From: Onchocerca lupi
Lineage: Eukaryota; Nematoda; Chromadorea; Rhabditida; Onchocercidae
NCBI GenBank assembly: GCA_028564675.1
Contig: JAOVVO010000004.1
Location: 62,001-126,000, forward strand
Reading direction: 5' to 3'
DNA: 64,000 bases
Under the pieces are notes generated by a model, which saw only the letters and a program-made list of their open reading frames with translations, was not told the origin of the DNA and did not search any database. The position numbers and the translations under genes are program-made. Below, one piece after another: positions 34,590 through 45,800 of this stretch; within the stretch, counting starts at the first letter, position 1; each line of letters opens with the position of its first letter.

Positions 34590-36129
34590 ATGGCAGTGAA
34601 AAAGCAGGTTTGAATATTTCATCTTAGTTTCACTATATATATCCCAAAAAATTGTGTCAGATGACCAGATAGTTTTGATCGCAAAATAGTTCTGATCACT
34701 CAGCCTATTAGAATTTGCTCTTGTTTCCTTCCTTCATTTTTTTTTCCTTCAATTTATTCATTTGTATTTGGAAAGTTATAGAAAAAATCGACGGAAAACA
34801 TCAATGCTCGACTTGCTATGGTGATGAAAAGTGGGAAATACTGCTTAGGGTACAAACAAACGTTGAAAACACTGCGAGCTGGTAAGGCTAAGTTGGTTAT
34901 TATCGCCAACAACACACCACCTCTCAGGTTTGTTATGTTTATATTTAAATTTGTTTCAACTGTATAACCTTTAATCGTAATAGTTTTAGCATAATAAGGT
35001 AGCAAAATTGCTTCCATAAGTGATGAAGTGACAGTTTTTATTGTTTTAACTATCTTTAGGTAACATTGACCCTCTTGTGCCACATATGCAATAATATAAA
35101 TAACTGAATAAAGAATGAAATTGAAAGTTTGCTCCAAGCAATGCTGCAAATGCATAATTTTTGAATAAGGCTCTCGATATTATTCGCAAGCTTAGTAATT
35201 TCAGTTTTATAAGCTTATGTTTGCATTAATGTCTTTACAATTTGTTTCAAAGCATTCATGCAAATATGCTCCTTCTACCATTTAGTTTCGATTTTTACTT
35301 TGCAACAGTATGAAATGTATAGATTGGTTCCTTTGCGAGAATCAGATATTTTTGTATAATCAAGAAGCATTACACAATGTAGTCAAGTTAAATAAGATCA
35401 GTAGTGCTATTGGGTATTATGTTGATATCTCAGATTTTGATTGGTTTTTTTCTTTTTTTTTTTGGCTTTCTATTATACTGCTGGAGAGGCTTTTAGATCT
35501 GTTCAGTATATTAAATTTGAAGTTAATTTGGGTTGATTGTTGCGTATTATGTATTCTAATGGGGCTTCTATTGTTTTTTTTTTTTTTTTTGTTTATTTAT
35601 TTGCACATTTTTAAGGGGTTGGTTTACGGCAGGTATCGTCTTATTAGTGTGTGATTGAGTGGTGTTGTTATTTATTTTTTGTTGATAGGTATTGCTTTTA
35701 CTGGTTATGTTTTGATTTGAAGTCAGATAAGTTATTGGGCGGCAGTAATTATTACTAATTTGATAACTTCTATTCCTTATTTGGGCACGTGTGTGGTTTG
35801 TGGATTTGGGGTAGTTTCAGTGTTTGTGAAAATACTTTGAAGTTTTCTGTTCTGTTCATTTTATTTTGCCTTGGTCGTTGATGGTTTTAATTGTTGTTCA
35901 TCTTTTCTTTTTTATTCAAGTCGTAATAGATAAACAAGATTTGCTTGATTTCAGGAAAAGTGAAATTGAATATTATGCAATGTTGGCTAAAACAGGTGTT
36001 CATCATTACAATGGTAACAATATTGAATTAGGTACAGCATGCGGAAAATTATTCCGTGTTTGCACGTTATCGATTACAGACGCTGGAGATTCAGATATTA
36101 TTCGAAGTATGCCATCTGACAGTGCTTAA
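34590..36129 (+). CDS. rpl-30: 60S ribosomal protein L30 (eL30), complete
   Basis: eL30 is a large-subunit ribosomal protein of the L7Ae fold that binds kink-turn RNA. Three exons join in phase: 34590-34607, 34782-34927 and 35955-36129 (TAA); 339 nt, 112 aa, normal family length. The sequence is near-collinear with the human protein: ENINARLAMVMKSGKYCLGY, KQTLKTLRAGKAKLVIIANN, then SEIEYYAMLAKTGVHHYNG, NNIELGTACGKLFRVCTLS and ITDAGDSDIIRSMP. The first exon encodes only MAVKKQ, a common arrangement for ribosomal protein genes. Intron 2 (1027 bp) is much longer than needed because it contains a mitochondrial cytochrome b insertion. Confidence 0.97.
35400..35920 (+). pseudogene. NUMT: mitochondrial cytochrome b fragment in rpl-30 intron 2
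   Basis: The interval is T/G-rich, unlike nearby A/T introns, and translates with the invertebrate mitochondrial code (TGA as Trp) to cytochrome b: AFYYTAGEAFRSVQYIKFEV, NLGWLLRIMYSNGAS, YLHIFKGLVYGRYRL, GIAFTGYVLIWSQ, SYWAAVIITNLITSIPYLGT, then shifted frames giving SFSVCENTLKF and PWSLMVLIVVHLFFF. Reading changes frame at the poly-T tract (about 35574-35590), near 35795 and again near 35845, so it cannot be a working gene. Same strand as rpl-30, wholly intronic. Coverage corresponds to roughly the middle half of cytochrome b. Confidence 0.9.
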
Positions 36130-37618
36130 ATTTTTGTTTCTTTGTTGCTGTTATTTGAAGAGTCGTAAATAAATTTTACTTTATTGCTTCGAGCAAAATA
36201 AAATAGTTTGGTACTTTCTACTAAATAAAAACTATCGGAATATGGAAATCTTTTGGGATTTTCCAAAATAATAAAGGGAAAGAGAGTGATTTCAACAGAA
36301 AGTTTATCTTTTTGGTAATTATCAGGCTTTTTGTTGGTGTGTTTTCACCAGTTCCAAGAACTTTCGTAACAGCTAATCTTGAATTGAATGCAGAAATAAC
36401 TGAAGAAAACAGAATTAGATTTCTCTGATTTCATGTTCTTACTGTGTGATGTTAGTATATGAAAAAGACGAATGATCGCAATGATACGAAGTCGATAATG
36501 ATAAAAATTTGGTAGATGAAAAAGTGAAGGAGACAATATCTCCCACTGTTTCATGCTACTACACATGGAAGTATATCGAAATAAGCATAATTAATCTTCC
36601 CCTTCGTTTTTCTTTGCATACAATCGAATCAAATACTGCGAGTCATGAGCAGTATACTTATCAATTGTTTGGGATGTTCCAGTCTGCTGTCAGACAAGCA
36701 TGAGAAGGGAACAAGTAGGATTTACTATAATATCCTAACAAACTGGTATATCAAGTTGTTTGGTATCTTTTCATTTTATCGAAATCTAATTAGATATGTG
36801 TGATCGAAGATCTAATTAATTAAATCCAATTTGATGATGTATTAAAACTCAGGGATATGACAGTTTCATAGTAAAAGAAGGATTAGAACCAACTGTATTT
36901 GTGATATTTTCTAGAGGCATGCTGCGATCATTGATCTTAAATTGTATAGTATCTTCTGGTTTTTGATCTCATATATGAGAGCAATATTAGAGATCATATT
37001 TTTCTTTTGTTGTCTTTTATGTGAAGGAAATTATTTTTATCATTCGATTAATCATATATTCTAGAATTTTATGTGTTCTGCAAAAACCAGGAATGTATAA
37101 TTTTTGAGCGCTCAAACAAACATTTGCGGTTCCTGAATACTAATTTGCAATTCGTGAAGTTTCCGGATGTGTATTGATATTTCGATAAGTTTTGGACCCC
37201 ATTCTTTTTTGTTCTTATCTGAAATTCATCTGTAAAACTAACGGTGATGTCGAGACCTTTTTTTATCCGAATCCATTTTAAAACTTTAGTTCTTCAAATA
37301 GTTCCATATGCTGCAAGATTAATATAGAAACAACTGCAAAGATTGCATTTTAGTAATGCTTTATAAATTTGTTCCAAACACAGATTACTTTGAATAGAAA
37401 TTCAGGGCATTGATCTTGATCTGCAATTTTGAAAAAATTAATCGTGTTTGCTTTATTTAATTTCCTGTTTTTTTTTTACTTTTTATATTTTACTTCATTA
37501 TTTTCGAATGTTGATAGCGCGATAGAATTATGTTATTTGTATTTGCTTGTAAATGCATGTTCCGTTACTTCAGGTGCAAGGTATTGCCTATCGCAAATTA
37601 GAAGGTATAGAATCGAAG
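36130..37618. other. Gap between rpl-30 and UCK; polyadenylation signal at 36168-36173
   Basis: AATAAA at 36168-36173 lies 39 bases after the rpl-30 stop and fits its cleavage signal. The remaining 1.4 kb is AT-rich with no supported exon. A T-rich tract ending in TTACTTCAG (to 37573) 45 bases before the UCK ATG could be a trans-splice acceptor or the end of a 5' intron. Confidence 0.45.
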
Positions 37619-39314
37619 ATGAATGTAACACCTGGTATTGAGCTTGTTACTTCTACAGCAAAAACTCCATTTATTATTGGTGTCGCTGGTGGGACGGCTT
37701 CCGGAAAGGTTATTTTAAATTCTCTTACTTCATTGCATTATTCTGCATTATTCATGGCATTATTCTGCCCATTGTAATTGACATTTTTTATTTATTATTG
37801 GATCTCTCCTCATTATTGTGTGACGTTATGCTTACTGTCTTCCTCGTTATGCTTAGACGTGATATGGCAAAAGATATTGTAGTGATAGGGGAACCATATT
37901 ACAAAGATCAGTTTAATGGAAATGAAGTTTTCAAAGGAAGAATTATGAAGAGATTCGCCAAAAAGCAATGAATTCGGACAAATTGAAATGGTGTTTCATA
38001 CAGCTAATATGTTTGTATTTTTTGAATGTTGTGTATGAAAATTAACTATTACCGTTTCTCTAGTTTTTATATTTAAATTTGAAAACCGTTATAATTTGTA
38101 ATATTTAGTCGTCAGTATGTTCTCGAATAATGGAGAAGCTTGGAAAGGCTCATAAACGCCGAGTAGTGACCATATCACAAGATTCATTTTACCGCAATTT
38201 AACAGATGAAGAGATGAAAAAAGCTAGCCGTGGAGAATTCAATTTCGATCATCCAGGTTTTGTGTCTTTATTTTTTAGAATTTTCCTTTTACGGATTATC
38301 TTATATTTTCAGCTGTTTTATTCTTGGAAAAAAAAAAATTTCTTTCTTTTCAGTATACATTGTTTTTAGTAGTATTTAGATGCGATTGAGTATGCACTCA
38401 TGATATCGGTCCTTCATAAAATGAAGAAAGGTGAAAGTGTTATCGTTCCAAAATATGATTTTTACACTAATTCAAGGTTAATGCTTCACATTTTTTTGTT
38501 AATTTCATTTGGTCTAATTGCAAATTTCTTTTTGCAGAAAAAGATGCGTAGTTATAAAGCTGATATTTGATCTGTGAAGAAATAATTTACTCAAACTTGT
38601 ATAATATTTGAGCTCTTGAAGGTTATTTATTTGACGGACAGATCTTTATTTCATTTGTTCATTAGTAGTATTTTCTTCCTCTTCCGTAGAGGAGTTTTGT
38701 AGATCGGTTTTTATTTTTGCTGGCGTCGATAGTATTTTAGAAATTTTGCAGATCGAAAGAATCTGATGTAATTGAATCAGCAGATGTCATAATTGTTGAG
38801 GGAATCTTGATTCTTTATGATCAAGAATTGCGAAATCTCTTTGATATGAAGCTATTTGTTGATGCTGACGCCGATGATCGTCTAGCTCGACGTGTCCAAA
38901 GAGATATTCAGGAAAGGGGACGCTCATTGTCTCAAGTAAATGATTCGAATATTTTACATTTACATTTACATTTTCTTTTTGATATCAAATATGTTATAAA
39001 AATGAAGTGTTTCAGGTGCGAGGAAAAATGTTTTCTGATATAATTTGATCTTAGTTTTCGAATCATTTTTTTATTTTTAGGTTCTCCATCAGTATTTAAA
39101 TCTCGTGAAACCAGCATTTGAAGAATTCTGCTTACCGACTAAGAAGTATGCTGACATTATTATTCCACGTGGTACTGATAACAGTGTTGCTATCGATTTA
39201 ATTTTACATCACATTCATGAAATATTGCGTTCGCCGACCTCCTCATTTGAGACATCCTCAGATGAAATTTGCTGCATCGTTCATCGTGCTGCCTCTTTTA
39301 GCAGATTACATTAA
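37619..39314 (+). CDS. UCK: Uridine-cytidine kinase, complete
   Basis: Phosphorylates uridine and cytidine to UMP and CMP in pyrimidine salvage. Five exons join in phase: 37619-37708, 38109-38256, 38380-38476, 38752-38935 and 39081-39314 (TAA); 753 nt, 250 aa, close to human UCK2. P-loop GVAGGTASGKS at 21-31; SQDSFYRNL and FNFDHPDAIEYAL (substrate-site aspartates and the FDHPDA motif); YDFYTNSR; VIIVEGILILY; FVDADADDRLARRVQRD with the arginine-rich lid ERGRSLSQV; and the C-terminal TKKYADIIIPRG typical of the family. A frame open to the left of the chosen ATG begins right after the acceptor-like CAG at 37573, so a short extra N-terminal exon is possible. The C-terminal tail (RSPTSSFETSSDE) is Ser-rich. 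Confidence 0.93.
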
Positions 39315-40097
39315 TTGGGCAATTTTAGGTAATCTCGTTCAAAAAATTAAAGGCAAAAATTGTGGTCGTTTTCCAATGTTATCACTTTCTCACCATGTTC
39401 CATTGTTTCAAATTTGTTTTTACGGAAAACAAAATTGAAGTATTTGTTCCTGTTATGAACATTTTTCTACGCTTCATTATGAATTTCTTTAGCAGATGAA
39501 TCAGTTTGATTAGTTGATGTTATAGTACTTCTTTAGATTCCATTTTCCATCCTTCTAATTTTGTTCAGTCTTTTTTAGTATAATTTTATGTTTTTTAAAG
39601 CTTTTTTACCTTACTGATTTGAAGTTATATAATTCTATTTTTATTGGCATTAATTTGGAAAAAATAGTAATCAAAAGTTTATAGAAGTTTACAGAAAACT
39701 TATGTGCTTCTATTCATTGGGAATCTTTTATTATTGCTTTATCATTTGGTTATATTTTGCAATGATTTTTCAATCATCGTATAATATAATCAAAGGATAA
39801 ATCAGTCACAAAGACTTCAAATGAACAGAAACACACAAGTTTTTTGCACACTTCACAAACCTCATTACTATTTTTTGCTACACTCTGTTTTCATGTAAAA
39901 TACAGTGTCAGTTTTGATAAAAATTTTTTAATAAAACGTGATGAGCATACTATTTCCTGCAATCAAACATGTTGTCGTCACAGAGATTATCAAATGCATA
40001 TTGTATGTACGTTAAGATAAGGGAAAGTAAGAATATAAGAAGGTGGAAATGGAAGCCTGCATAGGGTTTCAAATTTGTGAATTTTAAAATATTTTAT
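39315..40097. other. Gap between UCK and ALR gene, nothing recognised
   Basis: AT-rich, no exon-like segment on either strand; presumably UCK 3' UTR and the promoter or outron of the next gene. Confidence 0.4.
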
Positions 40098-41591
40098 ATG
40101 GCAGGCAGTGTTGTGATGTCGGTTGCTCGATCTACCGTTCGCGATGAACATTGTCGTGCATGTATGAGCGTTGAGGAGTTGATGGAACGTGCTCGAAAAC
40201 TAGTCGGGAAAGTGTCTTCAGAGAATGGCACGCAGCAGAAATCAAGCATTCAGACTTCCTTAGTTTGTATTTAATTTATTGTAGCATGAAAGAAATGAAA
40301 TAATTAATGTTCTTGAAGAAAATTATTTTTTTTATTGTGAATTATTTCTAGTTTTGGAACATTTCTTTCATGGAAAAATTATAATTTGAAATGCTGCATA
40401 TTCTGATCGATTATATTTGCAAAGTCATCGTATCTTGAAATTTTTATTGAAAGTTCGAGACTGATAAAGTGCATCAACGAATCCTTTAGTTTATTACTTA
40501 TGAAATGTATTTTATGCTATTTTATTAACATCACATAGGATTTTTTGGAAAATATGCTGTTGATTCTTTCAGAGCTCAACTGAAACGAAACCAATGAGAA
40601 CTGATTGTCCTGTCACTATTGAAAAATTGGGAAAGTCAACTTGGAATCTGCTTCATACAATAGCCGCATATTATCCTCTTAAGCCAACTATTGAACAAAA
40701 AAAGAATGCAAAGACTCTAATGGATCTGTTAGGAAAGGTTGGCAATGTTCGTTTTGTACCTGTCGATAAAATTTCATGTTGACGGTCGCAACGCGCAAGG
40801 AATAACAAGGAATTGCTTGAGTTTTTGACTGATTTGCTAGACATTGAAGTATATTTTCTTCATCTTGATTATCTTTTCCTAAAAATATACTTTAAAATAA
40901 TGTTTGATATCGCAATGAAATGATTAAAAGGCTAAAAGTTACTGATTTTTTCCTTCTTTTTTCCGATGAATATGTGAAAACTTTATTAGGAGTTGAAAAA
41001 AAAGCAAATCTGATACGCAAGTTTTTATCCCTTCTTATATGTATTATTGTAAGTTTAGCAAGCTGTGAAAATTGGTTCAGTAATAATATCTTACCATTAA
41101 ATTAGTTAATTCTGTTGATAGGTTTACTTATTATCTATATTTAATCAGCATAATAATATTCAAAGTTTTAATATAATATATTTCATACATGAAAGCATTA
41201 ATGTGCTGAAAATCAGTGGAAATATAATTATCAAGTTTGATGTGGAACTTGTTGTTATGCTTGTTATGTATTTCCGCACCTGAATTATCTCTGTGTAATT
41301 TGTCAATTGTAAACACCAGTACACCGTTATTTATTCAGTATTTGAAAAGAATTTCCGAGATTTAATTCCGATTATATTTTGTAGATGTATCCATGCTCGC
41401 ATTGTGCAGAAGATCTACGTCAGGATTTGGCAAAACATCCACCAGATGTTGAAGACCGTGAAAGATTTTCATTGTGGATGTGTGGATTACACAACCGAGT
41501 TAACAAAAAACTTGGTAAACCCGAATATGATTGTGCGCAGTGGAAGGAACGGTGGCTAAATGGTTGGAAGGATGGCTCTTGTGAATATTAA
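40098..41591 (+). CDS. GFER: ALR/Erv1 FAD-linked sulfhydryl oxidase, complete
   Basis: Reoxidises MIA40-type oxidoreductases in the mitochondrial intermembrane space, passing electrons to cytochrome c or oxygen. Three exons, all phase 0: 40098-40262, 40573-40737 and 41385-41591 (TAA); 537 nt, 178 aa. N-terminal shuttle motif CRAC (residues 19-22, EHCRACMSVEEL), as in long-form human ALR. Core: CPVTIEKLGKSTWNLLHTIA, AYYPLKPT, then the active-site YPCSHCAEDLR (C114, C117), the FAD-binding LHNRVNKKLGKPEYDC (HN-x-VN signature), and the C-terminal RWLNGWKDGSC. The DLLGK/MYPC junction spans exons 2 and 3 exactly as the family consensus requires. C. elegans is often discussed for lacking MIA40, so the partner protein in this worm would be of interest. 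Confidence 0.94.
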
Positions 41592-42806
41592 TTATAGGCT
41601 GAACTGATGTTATTTTGGAAAAACCATTCTGATTCGTGAATTTTCAATTTTCGCAATTCATATTAAAAAAAAAAACAAATGTAAATATAGATTATTTTTA
41701 CTGATTGTTGTTTAAAAATTTGATTAGAAATTGTGAATTTAAATGGAAAAAATTCAACACGTTTTTCTGTAAGAATTGAAGCTGGCTTTCATATCTACTA
41801 CAATTTTTTACCATTTCTATGCATTTACATATCCATCTTTTGAAGTGGCTTTATTTTACTGCATATTGCACATAAAGTTTTATTAATGATTACAGATGAT
41901 GACAATTTCAGCTACAGTTATTTGTCTGGAATTTATTCATTTGTAGTTGGTGAAGTTTAAAATTTTTTTAGTCGCTGAAATTGGGAAGGCTGATTTATTT
42001 CAACTTTTGTTCAACGATTCATTAAAATTTGAAGTTGAGGTGTTTTTACTTCTTCATTACCCTTGACTTTTCGCGAATGAGGAAGAACTTATTTTCTGTT
42101 TTTCTCCCTTCTCTTTTTTTTCCCCTCTATTGCTTCGTAATTAAATTTTCTTGATTTGGGTATCATTCAGTATTTTTGGTGAGAAAATCTGCTGGAATTT
42201 ATTTCGTGCTTTATTCTTGGGTTCTTATCAAATTATTGATAAAGAAAATTTAATATCTTCAAACAATCACTGAATTTTTCACATTCATTCGAGATTCGAT
42301 ATTGTCGTCAAAAGACTGATATCCGTTAAACATTAGCGTTGAATTATTAGCAGCAATCAAATTACCGAATTCATTGTAGGATCTATTTTACCATTGCGTG
42401 GCCAACTCTTATTGCTAGATTTTTCTATTTTTAGTGCTTATCTTGAAGTAAATCAGCATTGCGTGTTACTAAGCGTTAATGTAATGCACATAGCTCCAAA
42501 TCGTTTTGTAAAAAATATTCGGAGTGGCAATCAAAAATATAACTGTCAGAGATATAAAAATATGTACTCATTTCAATGCAGTATATATTTTCCTCATGAT
42601 ACAAATGTTGCATTATGAACATAGCTGAACTTCAACTTTCAAGAACTCACGAATCAATTCTATTTTACATTGATTTTATACAATCTTATTTTTAAATGGA
42701 GATATATTTTCTTTCATTTTTTTTTTCTTTTTTTTTTTATTGCAAGATGCATCTTCAGCTAATTAAAATTGGTTTTGGCGAGTGAGTTATACTTAATTTT
42801 TTGTAG
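41592..42806. other. Gap between ALR and HRI kinase genes
   Basis: AT-rich 1.2 kb. No firm exon. It must hold the unidentified first exon of the kinase gene if the upstream exons described for that gene are used. A 66-codon hydrophobic minus-strand frame at 42759-42959 overlaps one of those candidate exons and is treated as its shadow. Confidence 0.35.
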
Positions 42807-45800
42807 GAGTGCAGTGCTATTGGCAATTCCAGAACTGAATCGGAAATAAGCTCTGAATTCGAAAGTAATGACAGCTGTGGAGATGAAGAGAAAATACGCG
42901 AAAGACGCTAACAATAATGTCGATGATTGAAATGCTAACTTGGCATCTGGAGATTTCATTTTTAGTTGTTCAGTTATGAATCCATCTAGAGATTTGCTAA
43001 ATTTTGAAACAAAGTAACCTTCGATGATTTATTGGCTAGTCGTAGCTTTACGATAATATGAACTGGTTATGAGTTGGGCTTTCCACGCTAAGATTTAATT
43101 TAAGTATTGAAAAGTTGATTTCTTAATGCATTATGAAAAACATTGTTAACTTGTGGTAGTATCTGTTCTCTTCTCATTAACTCAATTCTCGTTTATGTAA
43201 TTAACTATGATAATGATTTCAGATAATTTGAAAATTGAACAAGAAAGTGGTACAATAGAAAGAGAGTGGTTTGAAGGATAAAGGACTCCAGAATTGCTTT
43301 CTTTTAGTGAAATGAGTGGTGATTGTAATAATAGGAACGAAGAATTGGAAAAGTGGGCTATCACTCCGAGGATTTCTGCAGGTTTTCATGGAACATTTGT
43401 TTTGTCATTCTACTTTTTCTTTATATTTCTATCTAAATATAGAGATTTTTTTAATTCATTAATGCCTTAATAAATTTTCCAAGCATTTTCCTCTCTTTTC
43501 TCCTACCTTTGATACATTTTTTTACTTTATTATCTGAAAGTGTTGTTTTTGGAAGGCATAATTAGCATCTTTAAAATATGATCAAGTTATTTGAGACAGT
43601 CTCTGGAAGATAGATATTCGTCCTTCTAAAGGATTCTTATTCCTAAATATTTTTGATTCATAAATACTGCACTATAAATAATTGGAATGTATACATTTCA
43701 AGTGCATGCATTTTTAGTTATATGCTTTTTTGATGTATTCAGTGTAATTTAGTATTTACTTAGATAATGAAGATAAGTCTATTCATTATTCACCAAAAAG
43801 AATGAAAAATAAGAATGGAAGGATGAAACAGTTTCAAATGGAAATTTTTTTTGCATCGATTATTGAAATGCTTTGCGATGGTGAATTTGATGGTTTGAAT
43901 ATTCGCTTTCGAGAAGGTATAAATTTTAATATCTAATTTTTGTGATTAACACTTCTACAAGTTTATGTATTCATGTACTTCTTTGTATTTATTGTGGAAA
44001 GTCGATATATTTTTCATCAATTATTCTACAATTTGTTGAATGCATTTGTTTTCATCATTTTAATCTACTTTCTTCTTTGTATGTTTTTTGCGCCATTGTC
44101 TTTTTTGATCTTTAAATGTATTATTCAGAGCTACTACTTTCAAAATTTTTTGACTTTAAATAACTCTTTAGAGTTCATTTTGGGATGAACTGCTAAATCA
44201 GATAATTGTTTCAGTTCTGAGACAGGTTGCTGGATGTTTTATCCATTCCTCTTATCTCTCTGAAGATTACGAAGCATTTCGCGTTGCAATAAGAAGAAGA
44301 ATAACGGAAACTCTAAATGCTGCTGCAAATTTAAAAATCGAAAATAGGTACATTATCTTCAAAGAAAAAAACTATATAAAAAGATGTTTATTTCAAAGGG
44401 GAAAAAACAATTGAAGCTTAATCATTAATCTGATATGGTCTTATCGTTATACTGAAAAAAGTTCGTAATAAAAAGGGTTTATTTTAAAAGTTTATTCTAT
44501 TTATAGGAAGGTTTGCCTTTAAGTTTGTTTTTCAAGGAAAAAATCCGAATAATTTGTAGTTTGATTGCAGTTTAACCGTTAATATTCCCGAAAAGAAAAA
44601 TTATTTTCTATCCAGCCGATATAGCGTCGATTTCAAAGAAATCAGAAGAATTGGATGTGGAGGCTTTGGACAAGTTTTTCATGTAATATTTGGAACTTTA
44701 GATTTTAGAGATTCGAAATTTCTCTTTATTTTATGAGAAAAATAATGAATTTTTTGATAAATAACTACATATATAAATCATATAAATTTTGCCTGTAGAA
44801 CTAATTTAAACCGAGATATTTTTGTCATGCTCGATTCTTTTATCATACCATTTTGTTTATGTCAATAAGACTAAAGTAAGATTTTGTAGCTTTAAGGACT
44901 TCAAATGCTTTCTCACCATGAGTTTTCGTTTAAGGTACATTCTAATATTGATGACTGCGACTATGCCATAAAAAAAATCCAGTTCAACTTGACGATGTCT
45001 GAACCGGTGACGAAGGTTATTTGCATGTAATTACTTTAATTAATAATTCCAGAAAACGATTTTTTACTGCAAAAAGTTTTCATTTATTCCATCTTCCAAC
45101 TTTCGCTTTTTAACTGTTGAATTCCTCTGGTACAGATCTAATTTTGATAGATTAATTTAAACTGGTACAGATCTAATTTTGATAGATTAATTTAAAATGA
45201 TATGAGTTGTTTTATTTAGCTCTCGAAATTCATTGAATTGTAGATTGTTAATGAAGTACGTCTGCTAGCAGTTGTTCAGCACAGAAATATTGTGCGATAT
45301 TATGGAGCTTGGGTAGAACTGCAAGATCTGCAAGCACCATCATCCGGGGAGAATGTTGGTTGTTCTAATGATGAGTGAGTCAGATGGTTGTTCTTCCTTA
45401 CACGTTTTAATCTTAAATATTATTTTCTCTGGACACAACGTTCTTTTTATTTTTGTTCCTCTCATTATGAATAAACTAAAGTTTTATGATTTAAATAGAA
45501 TTTAAAATTTAGGGAGGAAGTTATTTGGAAGAATTCATTTGAGGATAAAAGGAAAAACATTTCATCGCCAACTAATGCTTGTTCACAGCTTGCTCAAATG
45601 GTATGTATCTCCGGTAGGATTTGGAAAAATTTCAGCATTGGTTCTGTACCGGAAAAATTCAACAACTTTTTCCAAAAAAGTTAAAATAAATGAGAAAAAT
45701 TCCTTTCTGTTCAAATCTTTTTGCAAAAAATCGCCCTATATTGTAATTCCATAGAAATTGTTATGTTTTACGTTGTTTTAACTATAACTTTTTTATCTAA

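Noticed and set aside
40738..41384. Frames inside the ALR intron 2
   Set aside because: Exons 2 and 3 join exactly at the conserved FxKxYPC junction, so this is intron; the frames show no motif.
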